A stretch of 64,000 nucleotides of DNA from Physella acuta (Eukaryota > Mollusca > Gastropoda > Physidae). The notes below the pieces were generated by a model that saw only the letters and a program-made list of their open reading frames with translations, searched no databases and was not told where the DNA came from. The DNA lies in contig NW_026731670.1 in the NCBI RefSeq assembly GCF_028476545.1, positions 521,501-585,500 on the forward strand, in the 5' to 3' direction. Shown here piece after piece: positions 1 through 11,038 of this stretch; position 1 is the stretch's first letter; each line of letters begins with the position of its first letter. A program made the position numbers and the translations under genes.

Positions 1-318
1 ATATTTTAAAATATTTGACGTGTCATTGAGAGAAAATTTATAAAAAAAAAAACTTACGTAAAAAATATGTCAATAATTATAAACTGTTTAAAAAAAACAT
101 TTATTAAAATAAAAAAATAATAATTCGTTTTAAAAATAATATTGAGACACGCTCTTTATACATTATACATCTTACATACATAAATTCATCTTTTAAGGTA
201 ATTTAAATAGTAATTTCTATTTAATATTTGTATATGCATTTTTGTGAGTTTTTTGCTAATTGTCAAATAAATTAAAAGTACACTCTTTTTATTGATATTG
301 ATTATTAAAAAGTGTTGA
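1..318. other. AT-rich 3' flank of receptor pseudogene A1
   Basis: No gene is visible. The stretch is nearly identical to the 3' flanks of the other A copies (about 19370-19670, 30640-30950, 43200-43525 and 54900-55211), so it is part of the duplicated module and the module continues off the left edge. Confidence 0.7.
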
Positions 319-1361
319 TTATTTGTTTACTTTTGCACATGTAAACAGCTTTTCAAATGTTTTAGAAAATTTCTAGTTAAAACTGACAAAGATTACAAAG
401 TTTATTGAGGATTTTAATTGACTAATGACTATCAAAGAAGTAGGCCTATATAACAGAGTAAGGAATTTCTAACTGTATAAATAGACGCCATTGTACTGAA
501 AAACATTTCAACGCCGTTTGAAGGGACTAACACAAGCACCACTATACTAAAACATAATGACACGGTTACTTTAATTGACTTTAAATCTTTAACCCTTTCT
601 TCAGCAGCTTTATTTGTCGACAGATTTTTTATTTTTTTAGTTGACATTGTAAGGTTTAAAACTATTAACGTTCAACACACAATAATTATATTTGTGGGTA
701 TTGTTGCGTTTGTGTTGAACAAAACATAAGTTCGGTATATTTCCAGAAAGTGAATATTGGTGAAGAAAAACTCTCTAGCTGCAGCAATAACTATTGTGTT
801 GTTTGTTACAATAGAATTTACTTGACGTAACTCTACATACAAAACGAATGGAACATATATCGGTGCTACAATGACAAATACTGTAAGCACAATAAAAAAC
901 ATTTGAAACGGTGATAACACTAGAGAAACTTTAAAAGGAAACCACACTGCGATCATCCTTTCCATGGTTATTAAAGCGACGACATTTATGCTGATGGAAG
1001 ACGCATACTGTTTCCTTATATGAATATATACACAATAACAAGCTTCCATAATGTCTCCCAAGTTAAAATCAAATTTCCGGATAAAACATGGGATCCGATA
1101 AAGACTTTGTGTTACCAAGTAAAACAGATCAGAGATGGCAAGAGCTGCTAAAACAACGTAAGTCGACGCAGCAAAACCGTTGTAGTTCAAGACGATAATG
1201 GTGAGGGTGTTTCCTACCATGCCAAATACGCAAATTATTTGAATAAGGAAACAGTCGATCAAGGTATTCAAAGGTTAGAAAATACTAGCAGAAATATCAT
1301 TCAAATAAACATACGCAAGTTCAATTGTCTGTGTTTGATTACTTTGAGTATAATCAGCCAT
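319..1361 (-). pseudogene. Rhodopsin-like chemosensory-type GPCR pseudogene, group A copy 1
   Basis: This is the remnant of a seven-transmembrane receptor of about 345 residues, read from an ATG at 1361. It keeps the TM1 motif GMVGNTLTI, the TM2 motif LAALAISDLF, the end of TM3 with ERMIAVWFPF, and the TM6 region VTVSLCFS through LVPSN. It is broken in several places. A TAA at 1275-1277 stands where the other copies have a Glu codon. A TGA at 672-674 stands where they have Ser. A one-base loss just before TM7 (near 510) shifts the frame, and a TAG lies in the C-terminal tail near 375. A six-base GGCCTA insertion is seen near 440. It is closest to A2, and it shares the TM7 frameshift and the tail stop with A2 and A4. 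It lies head to head with B1. A functional gene is very unlikely. Confidence 0.88.
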
Positions 1362-2704
1362 TTTGGAACTTATAACGTCAAAATGTAAATCATGTATTAA
1401 GTATTTTTTTAAATTTTTATCCTCCTTTTGGTCAATAATAACAAATGTGTTAATTTTTTTTAAAACGTATAACTGCTATTCTAAGTATTTTGTGCACGTG
1501 CTTTGTGTGTAGAACAAATATAGGTCGGATGATAAGTTTTCGTCTTTATTAGTGAATAGTTAGAGTCCATTAGCGCCGGATGTCGCGAATTACATTGAAA
1601 CATAATTCAGGCATTAAAGGTATAATGACACAACTCGCAGCATCAAACAGTTTAAAACACAACATGTTGAGATATGTCACACAAAGAAATGTAGAGTGTA
1701 TTTATTGTGTTTGATATTAGTGGTTTATAAAATATCTCAGCCATGTTTCTTTCTACATTAATGCCCCTTTTGTTGAGAATATACATTATTTGCTTTTTTC
1801 AAAACACAAGCTATAACACTGTTCATGTATGTGCATGGATATCTCATTCCAATAATACAAAATGTATAGTTTATAAGGTTTTGGATGACGCTCACCAAAG
1901 CACACATACAACTACACATAAAAATAAAATTATTAAGTATTTTATATACGTAATAAATTATTGTTACATGATTTTCTTGTTTTCTTGTATTAACGCAAAT
2001 ACGTATCTTTCTTTCGATTTCTCTTTGTTTATTCTGAATGATGAAATGTATAATTATACTTAAATATTAATAATATTTCCTTCTAATGAATGCTGTTCAA
2101 ATGCTGATAAGTAATTATTACGTCAATTTGTAGATTCGGTCTTCTACCTTAATATTATTAAAGTTAACTGTAGATTATTGTCAAAATCTGTAATAAAGGC
2201 TTTGTTTTAATAGTGTATAATTTTTACTACACTCGCAAAAAATAATAAAGTAAATTAAAAGTTTCAATTATGCTATTATCCGAGAAAATGACTTTTATGT
2301 ATGTTCTTTGTAATTTTCTAAAGAAAATTTCTGACTAGCAGGTATTTACTTCGAGCTATCATTATATCTGACAGCGACAATACACACAATTTGACTTATC
2401 TCGTCTATTTTACAATCAATATGCAAAGCTCAATTCTTCATAAAGCTAAATGTAATGTATGCGATATGTTTATAGGCTATTAACAATTGTAAGTATAATA
2501 CGCTTCACAAGCCATCTAATTCGAGCATACAACGAATTTACCTAGAGCTACTGATATAATAAGCTTAAGCTATTTTTAGTTTTGTTGGAGAATATTTAGA
2601 TCTAGATCTAGAATCTGAGGCGATCTATGGCCAACCAAATTAATTAAATTTTAAACATAATAAATGTGTGCATTTCTTATCTAAACTATTGCATACCTAA
2701 TAGC

Positions 2705-2706
<2 letters not shown>

Positions 2707-2782
<76 letters not shown>
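2707..2782. repeat. (AT)n microsatellite
   Basis: About 75 bases of pure alternating TA follow the sequence aatagcct. The same run in the same context occurs in modules 3, 4 and 5 with different lengths, so it is an old part of the module and length-variable. Confidence 0.95.
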
Positions 2783-2783
<1 letters not shown>

Positions 2784-3494
2784 TACACATGTGTATTTAT
2801 AGCAAAATGAGAAGCTAAATTAGCGTCTACTTTAATTTAAAATAATATTCCATGTATATGGAAAGTATATAAAGAATTCGCAATATTTTCAACTTAACGT
2901 ATGATCATAGGTAGACAGTGCGTTAGTGACTCTACAATTGATATGGGTTATAAATACATTATGTCAGTGTTACAATTTTATTGTTCATTTTTTTTAAATT
3001 AACCCTCATAGAAAGCATACAATGGGAAATCACAACGCACACGAACAGTTCAAATGCATTACATAATCTGACGATAGCCTAAGCAATTTATTCAGACGTT
3101 ATCATTGCCAGAAATCGATGTTTTTAAAAGACAAACACGTGTAAAGTGATGTGTGTTTTTTAACGTTGTCTTACCAACCTGTAGGGGCAAGGATCAGGTG
3201 AAGTAGAGTTATGCGTTTTCAGAGCCTCAGTACATGAAGGTATACTGTGGTCAACACCATGCTTAATCGAAATCGATGTTGGCTCAGGTGCAATTTTAGA
3301 TGTTGTGATCTGGCTTAATGTGACGATGCGTGTTAGTAGCGAGGGGAAAGGTGGCAGGGGCGATACGAATCTTCAAACAAGCTAGATTACATTTATAAAT
3401 GACCCCAAAACTGATTGTGATTTAAAATATACTGAGTTGTCAAGTAGTAGTTAAATCAGTTATGTATTATTACTTCTTTATGTGAAATAACACC

Positions 3495-3550
3495 TTTTTA
3501 GCTAACCCGAAAGTCTCGAGTTTGTATCTTCGGGCAGATTGCTCATAAGT
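3495..3550 (+). repeat. Degraded tRNA-derived SINE fragment
   Basis: The bases from gctaacccgaaag to cgggcaga match the anticodon-to-B-box part of the SINE-II repeats at 23660 and 59810, with several mismatches. Only this piece is recognisable. Confidence 0.4.
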
Positions 3551-4226
3551 AGTGGACAGAAACGCATCTAGTAAAGAAAACTTCAAAATCAAATAGGGGT
3601 AAGTTCCTTGATTCGATAGTATTACCAACCCATAAGTCATTTCGGCAAATATCGCGACACTGCTGATGCCGAGCTGCAATAATGTGTGTGTTTATTAGAC
3701 TCTGAGGCAATATTTTTATGTACAGTATTAATAGTCACTCTTCTTTTACATTTGGTTTTCAGTTGACAAGCTTAATTTTATAATAACGTATTCAATTAAA
3801 ATTAACATAATCATGATATTATTGGTAATGTTTTATTGAACATGACATTTAATTATTTTGTGGATATATTTTTTTAAAATTGGCACAAAAGGCGATTAGA
3901 TATTTCCGACAAAGTTTTCAATTAATTGCGTGATCGTTTTTTCAAACATTCAAAGTCCCACTGTGTAGGTTTCATTAAGTGTAAGGTAAAGCAAATTAGA
4001 GTAAATAGATTGGCAGTGACATTTAACGTTTAGAATTAGTATTTCAATATTACTAGACAGAAAAACGTTTTCTGTACAAGGATTGTGCCAGGTGTGAAAT
4101 TCAATTTCAATATAAGTGTTAATGTTTTCTATGTGGATTTCTATGTGGATTAACATTTGTTTTCAGATTTGTGTTTAAATAGAATATAATTCTAGACTTT
4201 CAAGTTGTTTTGTTTTTTAATAATTA

Positions 4227-4590
4227 GCATTCGGGCATTTGTCGCATTCGGGCAAGTGTCCATTCGGGCGTTTGTCCCATTCGGGCAAGTGTCCATTCGG
4301 GCATTTGTCCCATTCGGGCAAGTGTCCATTCGGGCATTTGTCCCATTCGGGCAAGTGTCCATTCGGGCATTTGTCCCATTCGGGCAAGTGTCCATTCGGG
4401 CGTTTGTCCCATTCGGGCAAGTGTCCATTCGGGCATTTGTCCCATTCGGGCAAGTGTCCATTCGGGCATTTGTCGCATTCGGGCAAGTGTCCATTCGGGC
4501 ATTGTCGCATTCGGGCAAGTGTCCATTCGGGAAATCGGCCTTCGGGCAAACGGCATTCGGGCAAGTGTCTTTCGGGAAAACGTCCGGCTC
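4227..4590. repeat. GC-rich 33-bp minisatellite
   Basis: About nine tandem copies of a 33-base unit are present. Each unit is made of two half-repeats (16 and 17 bases) that both begin CATTCGGGCA and end in TGTC or TGTCC. The right edge decays into variants such as ggaaatcggcc. Because 33 is a multiple of three and the unit lacks stops in several frames, it gives long open frames on both strands, which are artefacts of the repeat. The composition is strikingly GC-rich against the AT-rich surroundings. Confidence 0.95.
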
Positions 4591-4622
4591 CCCTTTTTTA
4601 AATATCGATTTTTTTTTAAAAA

Positions 4623-4665
4623 GTCCCATAAATGGGACGCTAGCAACGAACGGCCCCATGTACAT
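4623..4665 (+). repeat. Inverted repeat arm, left
   Basis: The arm begins with the self-complementary GTCCCATAAATGGGAC and continues GCTAGCAACGAACGGCCCCATGTA. It is matched in reverse orientation at 6079-6112 with few differences. Confidence 0.8.
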
Positions 4666-5736
4666 TTATTGAAAAATAAAATCATATATCACGAAATATG
4701 GCTATTCACGCGAAAATTAAGCTGTATACTTATTTTGTATTGTTAGACCAATGATTAAATTGTTTAGGACAGCTAAAAATACTGATATTGATCAATTGGG
4801 TTAGCCATACCATGGTCTAAAATGCAGAAATTATGTTCAAAAGTCTAGTTTTCTTTCAATCTAGCATCCATCAAAGTGAACAACACTTGGAAATAAGTAA
4901 AGCTGTGACTAGTACATCTAATTATACACACATGATCACAAATATTGTTATTATTCATCGAAACTGTAATATAATTAAATATAAATAATTGATTTTTTGG
5001 TGGGCGTACTTGAAATTTTCAGGGGTGGGGACTTAAATTTCAGGGGAAGGGTGGACATTGGTAAAAGTATGTTTTGTATATAAATTCCATTTTGTTCTGG
5101 GAGCAGAGCCCCCCCCCCCCTCCTCCGAAATGATGCCTGAAAGAAACTCTGCCCTCAGTAAATTTGCAAAAGATGATCCGGTCCAGTCCCAGATGTCATC
5201 CAGCCATCTTCTCTTTTGTTACCCTCGCTATCCCCCCCCCACAAGGGTGTACATTAGGACATCAGACATCTTATTTCTAGGGCACGGGTACGTCTCTGGG
5301 GGCTTGTATTGAGTGTTCATGGCTCTCATCCATGTATGCACCTCACTATGCGAACAGCTCCCAATCTAACACCAGGGATCTCCTAAAAAAGTTAACACAG
5401 TAAAACTGGTATTGGGAAGCTTTGGAGGGGAATATTATTGGGGCATGACAACTGTACACAGCTAATTCACATTTCTGCTATATGTAGTTTTAGCTCTCTT
5501 ATATGAATAGAGTTAACCAACCCCCATGACTGAATCATTTCACCTAAATCGTGGCCATTGTTATTATTCTGGTTTGTTAAAAGTTTAATATTACACGCTA
5601 GTAAATTTACTGCAATACTAAATTAGTTTGTATTCAATGGTATTAAATACTTCAGTAAGTGTAATTCTGAAAACTTAAAAATAAAATGTAAGTTTTTCAA
5701 TATTTGCAATTTTTTAATACAATAACATATAAGGAA

Positions 5737-6078
5737 ATATAGCTCAAGGTCATAATTACATATCTATAAATACTACTTAACACCCCAAAGTCAACAGTTA
5801 ACAAAGTCAACAATTGTTTCACCATAAATAACCATTTAACATAAATATTTGCATCTGTGTTTCTCGCTAGTGTCCAATAAATGTGACGTTTGTGTAACAA
5901 TCTGCATAAATATAGGTCAAGGTCATAATTAAATATCTATAAATACTACTTAACACCCCAAAGTCAGCAGTTAACAAAGTCAACAATTGTTTCACTATTA
6001 ATAACCATTTAACATAAACATTTGCATCTGTGTTTCTCGCTAGTGTCCAATAAATGTGACTTTTGTGTAACAATCTAC
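5737..6078. repeat. 173-bp tandem duplication
   Basis: Two head-to-tail copies with a period of 173 bases (anchor caaggtcataatta at 5745 and 5918), each ending gtgtaacaatct. They differ at about a dozen positions. No coding content was recognised. Confidence 0.9.
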
Positions 6079-6117
6079 ATGGGGCCATTCGTTGCTAGCG
6101 TCCCACTTGTGGGACGC
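6079..6117 (-). repeat. Inverted repeat arm, right
   Basis: Reverse complement of the left arm at 4623-4665, again ending in a short GTCCCA/TGGGAC hairpin. A third hairpin of the same sort lies at about 6449-6465. Confidence 0.8.
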
Positions 6118-6589
6118 TTGTTGTACACTTGATATAACGAAGTAGTAAAAAAAAATTGTTATTCTTAAATTTTTATCAGATAGAAATATGGTACTGCTAC
6201 AAGTTTCAAATGTATTTTGCACTTAAAATGTTAATATTTTAGAAGATATGCATTTTCCTGTGCGCATGTTTTCTTTTTTCCGCCATTTTGACAAGTCCTG
6301 CAAATCCGGCACTATAACATTTTTCTAAATTAATTTTTTTCACAAAACACACACAAATTCAATAGTCTAGCCATTTTGTAATACAATGAAACATAATTTG
6401 TGTTTTAACTAGTTTTTAATAAATTTTAGCAATTTTTTTTTTACAAGCGTCCCACTTATGGGACAGAATATTGGTTAATGAACAATCGCCACCTGATTTG
6501 CTAGATTTCGTCTTTATCCGTTGGTGATTTTGATTTAGAAAAAAGAGACAACACTATCAACCTAGCGCCCGTTATATCTCGTTAAAATA

Positions 6590-6874
6590 ACACGACGAGG
6601 GATTGCAACTTGGGATACAGACATGCTATTCAATTTTTACATACATAAACTTTTAAAAATAGAATAGAAAAAAGAATTGCGCAAGTGAACATCAAACTAT
6701 GCGTGTATAATAATGCGTAACATACGAACATTATAAATTAAATGCGTTTTTGAGAAATCGGAAAAGCACAAAGTACTACTTCCGGTCGCCGAAAATTACT
6801 CAAAATTTGATAGAAAACCGAGAATAATATTTTTTACTTACGGTACTTAAGTTATCTTGTACACAGACAAAAAT

Positions 6875-6919
<45 letters not shown>

Positions 6920-7040
6920 TATGTTTTTCCGACTCAAGGAGGTATAAAAGTCGAAATTTCTGAAAATCTCCATTTCAATTTTTGTGCACGATTACAATAC
7001 TGTCTCTATACTTAATATATATCATAAAGTAAAAATTGAT
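6590..7040 (+). repeat. Microsatellite-cored dispersed repeat upstream of B1
   Basis: It belongs to the same family as 24270-24876 and 17815-18425: a stem with aattgcgcaagtgaacatc, then an actcaaaatttgatagaaaacc block, a (GA)n core at about 6882-6917, then gcacgattacaatactgtctctatac. It lies about 200-650 bases upstream of the receptor start. Confidence 0.75.
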
Positions 7041-7170
7041 CGTTAAGATTAATAAAATATATAAAAATAAGACCTAAACAAATTATATCAAATTATGCAC
7101 TAAGACAGAATAATGATACATGTATAAGTGTAATACAAACGTGTTATTTTCTAATGAGTAATTTAATCGT

Positions 7171-7189
7171 TTAATTTATTTTGTTCCAG
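7171..7189 (+). other. Likely 3' splice acceptor before B1
   Basis: The sequence TTAATTTATTTTGTTCCAG ends 46 bases upstream of the B1 ATG. The same tract occurs at the same place in all five B copies, which fits an intron in the 5' untranslated region. Confidence 0.6.
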
Positions 7190-7235
7190 ATGTGAATAGC
7201 ACCACGATACAAAAGTCGTAAAATAAGAGAATAAA

Positions 7236-8291
7236 ATGAATTTTAATAATGATAACATAACCCTTCTTTCAAATGACACTCTACGGTATGGGAGTAAAGG
7301 ACAATACAAACTACCAGTGTACACTATTTCTGACGATGTGTTTTACATCTTAGACATGTTCTTCATAAGATTTTCTCTTGAAGTTTTTATTTTACTTGGA
7401 ATTCTTGGGAACAGCGCCACAATAATAATTTTATTCTACAACGGGTTTTCTTCATCAACAAATGTTGCACTAACAGCTTTAGCAGCATCGGATTTGTTCT
7501 ATTCAACAACAAACCTGCTTATATTCATAAACAAATACATAGAACTGTTTGATATCTACACAGCCCAAACTGTAAACGTTATAACATTTGTTTCTTTTTA
7601 CAATTTGAACCAGTGTTGTATAACAATCAGCATTGAACTGGTTTCAATTATAGCCTTTGAGCGAATGATTGCTGTGTGGTTTCCCTTTAGTGTAACTCGC
7701 ATCATTACACCTTTTAGAATGACCTGTACTGTCATCACTGTTTATATTGTCATAACACTTGTTTACCTGCCGTTGATAATCGCGTACAAAATAATATGGA
7801 CGACAATAGTTGGAACCAATATCACTGTAGCTTATGGAATGTCAAGTGATTTTTACTTAAACAATCGCAACTTTTACTTCGAATATAGAAAATATTTTTA
7901 TTCAATTATCACCGCTTTTGTTCCTGCTGCTCTAATTGTCGTGAGTTCTGTGATGATAGTAATAAAACTAAATACATCAACAAGAAATGTTACAAATATG
8001 TCTTCGACAAAGGCATCTGAAAAGAGGAGAACTGATATGAAATCGATCAAAATAACTTTAACATTATGTGTAAGCTTAGTCGTCCTGGTTTTAATTCCTT
8101 CAAATATTTTTGATTATATATTTAATTACGGCGACACTAGTGTATTCGATCTAAATACTGTAAAAATAATTAATTGGGTTCTCTATAATATTTTCCAGCT
8201 CAATGCTTCAATAAATTTTATAATATATGTAAAATTGAATACCAAATTTTCAAGAACATATAAAAAACTATTTTGTTGCAAAGTTAAATAA
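7236..8291 (+). CDS. Rhodopsin-like chemosensory-type GPCR, group B copy 1 (intact)
   Basis: A 351-residue single-exon receptor with seven hydrophobic segments. The N-terminus has two N-glycosylation sequons (N7-I-T and N13-D-T). TM1 covers about 43-68 with N59 in GILGNS. TM2 covers about 77-98 with D86. TM3 ends in E142-R143-M144, replacing DRY. TM5 has P230, a basic third loop holds KASEKRR (259-265), TM6 has P288 in LIPSN, and TM7 has N323-A-S-I-N-F-I-I-Y331 in place of NPxxY. The tail ends FCCKVK with a Cys pair that could be palmitoylated. The second extracellular loop has a GTNIT sequon but no cysteine. The start is the first ATG after a conserved splice acceptor, and its context aataaaATGAATTTT is shared with the other B copies. 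It is head to head with A1. The receptor class is well supported; the ligand is unknown. Confidence 0.93.
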   Translation: MNFNNDNITLLSNDTLRYGSKGQYKLPVYTISDDVFYILDMFFIRFSLEVFILLGILGNSATIIILFYNGFSSSTNVALTALAASDLFYSTTNLLIFINKYIELFDIYTAQTVNVITFVSFYNLNQCCITISIELVSIIAFERMIAVWFPFSVTRIITPFRMTCTVITVYIVITLVYLPLIIAYKIIWTTIVGTNITVAYGMSSDFYLNNRNFYFEYRKYFYSIITAFVPAALIVVSSVMIVIKLNTSTRNVTNMSSTKASEKRRTDMKSIKITLTLCVSLVVLVLIPSNIFDYIFNYGDTSVFDLNTVKIINWVLYNIFQLNASINFIIYVKLNTKFSRTYKKLFCCKVK

Positions 8292-10600
8292 ACATAGGCC
8301 ATAGTTTTAAAAAGGTATTCCCAACTTACTAAAACTGTTGTTCTTGTATACAACAATAGGCTTTGTTCTAAAAAACATATTGTAAACAGAGATAAACTAT
8401 TAGTAATAAGTAGGGCCTACACTATAAAATAATTACAAATGTTTTAAATATTTGATTTAGTAAGCGGTAATGGAATTTGTTGCAGCACATATAGACAACT
8501 ATTATAACAGGAACTGTGTGATCGCAGCGGCGAAACTAGAAAAAAAGCGCCCCCTCTCCCTGAAATTATTTTTTCCTCCCCCACCCATATAAATAAGTTT
8601 TAAATCATTTATTCAAACCATTTCCTACTTTTATAATAGAACCTATTTCATGGCAAAGTATACCCATCGTGAGACAAAACATTCACACAAAATTATTCTA
8701 AATCTGATTTCTGGCCTGATATATTGTTATTTATATTTGTATGATATTTGTTTTACAATAAATAATTTGGAGAAATAAAATATGCTTTTTACTATAATGC
8801 AGTTATATTGAAAGGCAATAAAATAACTACAACTTGATTGAAATATTACATAATGTGCATAATATAATGCTATTGCAATTTTTTTAAAGAAATGTATTTT
8901 TATTTAATTATTTTCTTTGTTAACTGTAAATACAAAGCTTATATGTTTGCAAAAATATCTTGATTTTTTATAAATCTGTCAGTAATATACAGTTTTTGAA
9001 GAAATAATACAACTCTAAGTAGTGTACATATAGTTTTAATATTAAAAACTGTAATTTGATAAGTTAATTAAACAAAATAGGTCAAAAGTCCGATCATAAA
9101 ACATTTTATTATGTCAATTTTTTGCAAATGTTTTTTCTGATTCTTAAATTTAATATTTAAGGTATAACATTAATTATGGGAAAATGACAAGTTAAATTTA
9201 TACATTTTAATATAACAGACAAAATAAGTGTTACTGCAGGACAATTCATAAAGTTGGATCTTTTGTAAAATGTATCAAAATAATCTAATTCATGTAAATA
9301 TAACTAGTGTTGGAATATCACAATAAAATTAAATAATTTTGGAAGTATAGCTCAAGAGTTACTTTTTTATGTAAATCATAATTTTAAGGATGCATTTTAC
9401 ATATATCAGCTTTATCAGCCCAAAAACATTATTTAAAAAAAACAACATATTCAAATGAGGTTATGTATTTTGATAGTTTTTTAATATTGTGAGATTTGAT
9501 GGTTATTATGTAGCAATTTGCATTGTTTAATTCACTTTATTTTATATAACATGTCACGATAATAATATCTCATTTTCTTGTGTTTTAAATACATTGCACT
9601 TCACCATTTTGTAGATGTTTAGTATTGATGTATGCACATTTTGTAAACACCAGCTGTATTACAATTTTTTTTAGAAAAATAAAATATATGTATATTAAGC
9701 TGTGCAAAAATTTATGAATTTATTATTGTGGGAATTGCTTATATTTGTGAACTCAAATGTTGATTAGCAAAAAGCATGATCTTCTATACAAATACCATTA
9801 AAATAATTGCCGGTGATCACTGTCAGTTAAAATATATATTTTACCTGACATGTATAAAACAAAAATTAAACAAATTCTAATGAATGTAGTAATACAACTA
9901 CACTCACATTTATATTAAAATACATATTAAAATTAGAAATTAAAACAATAAAAAAGAGGAGTTTTCTTACCTATATTGCAACACATTTAATGTAAGTCAC
10001 ATAAAAATATCAGGTAGGATTTATTTTACACTAGTAAGTCAATTTATGCTTGATATACTTCAGTGCATCAAGAAGCAATTGTTTTACTAAACAGATGGAA
10101 CAATTAGATTCAAAATTTAGATCAGTTGATTTAGTTTTAGACAAAATTAAAGCAGTAAATAGAAGTCTTGAAATGAAGTCTTGAAATGTACCAACAAATC
10201 TCCCAACATTACAAGTTTTGCAGAAAGCTATGAATTCCTCAGGTTTTGATTTGGCAATACCGATAAAGTTTCAATAGCCATCAGTATTTCTCGATATCAG
10301 TCATGAACGTCAGCAACACTGAAGTAAACATTGCCTGAACTAGGAGTTTACCGTGAAACAGAGAAATCTCCAAGCTGTGATTTGTCACCATTAAATTCAA
10401 TCTGGATCAGAAGTGCCAGACAGCAGGCTTGAATGTTATCTAAACTGAAGCTTAAAATACAATAATTTTCCAAAATCCTGTCTGGACTCTGTCAACATAG
10501 AGTATTTCAATCAATACCCATAACAATTTATTACAACCGTTTTCTAAAACGAGAAATAGCGGCTAAAATTTGTTTTCTAACATCGCTTTCTTATAATGCA
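8292..10600. other. 3' flank of B1, AT-rich
   Basis: No gene is supported. From 8292 to about 9835 it matches the 3' flanks of B3 (37958-39510) and B4 (50036-52115), including a GCGCCCCCTC...CCTCCCCCACC block near 8550. Beyond 9835 it is unique. At about 10020-10275, the minus strand reads through a moderately open, protein-like stretch that may be a gene relic. Confidence 0.6.
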
Positions 10601-10604
10601 AAAA

Positions 10605-10712
10605 TGTGACGTCACACCATCTGAGCCCCCTACCCCCTCCTCTCATCACACACCGTCACAAAATTATGGACCCCCTACCCCCTACGAGAGTGACGTCATT
10701 TATGAACGAACC
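10605..10712 (-). repeat. TGACGTCA-ended short dispersed repeat
   Basis: The segment opens with tgtgacgtcacacc and closes with gtgacgtcatttatgaacgaaccc, with C-rich tracts (ccccctaccccc) between. It is related to 31054-31170, in the opposite orientation. Its class is not recognised; a SINE or MITE is possible. Confidence 0.6.
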
Positions 10713-10845
10713 CGTACTTGCTTTAAACTATCTTTTGACCGTTGTTTTTTTATTATAACCTGTGATTATTGTTAATTGAAAGAGAACTAAATTAACAATG
10801 ACTATTATATTTAAAATTTGGCTTTTCTTTTCTTTAATTAATTAT

Positions 10846-11003
10846 GATCTTTTATTTTTATTTTCTCGTATATACTAAGTATAGAGAAAGTATTGTAATC
10901 GTGCAAAAAAAAAAATCGAGATTTTTACATATCTCGACGTTTTACACCTCACTGATACGGAAAGACATAATTTTGCAATCTTGTCAGTATGTCTGTGTGT
11001 GTG

Positions 11004-11038
<35 letters not shown>

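Larger units (their letters stand above)
1362..4226. other. Intergenic region of module 1, between A1 and the inserted element
   Basis: No supported gene. The segment matches the upstream regions of the other A copies, including a degenerate copy of the GTCGCGAATT site near 1580 and a conserved block at 2100-2620. It contains an (AT)n run and a faint SINE trace near 3500. Short open frames here are not conserved between modules. Confidence 0.65.
4227..6475. mobile_element. Candidate inserted element specific to module 1
   Basis: Module 1 matches the other modules up to the sequence aataattagca (4226) and again from ggttaatgaacaatcgcc (about 6472). In between, the SINE array of the other modules is replaced by about 2.2 kb of unrelated DNA. 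This insert holds the 33-bp minisatellite, inverted copies of a roughly 37-base sequence (4623-4665 and 6079-6112), a 173-bp tandem duplication, and a further gtcccacttatgggac hairpin at about 6449. No transposase-like reading frame was recognised, so a non-autonomous DNA element is the best guess. A complex rearrangement is an alternative. Confidence 0.5.

Noticed and set aside
1743-2063. 106-codon plus-strand frame
   Set aside because: The matching segments of modules 2 to 5 do not keep this frame, and the composition is that of AT-rich spacer.
4192-4685. Long overlapping open frames with regular peptide repeats on both strands
   Set aside because: They are made by the 33-bp minisatellite, whose length is a multiple of three. 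No start context, conservation or domain supports a gene.
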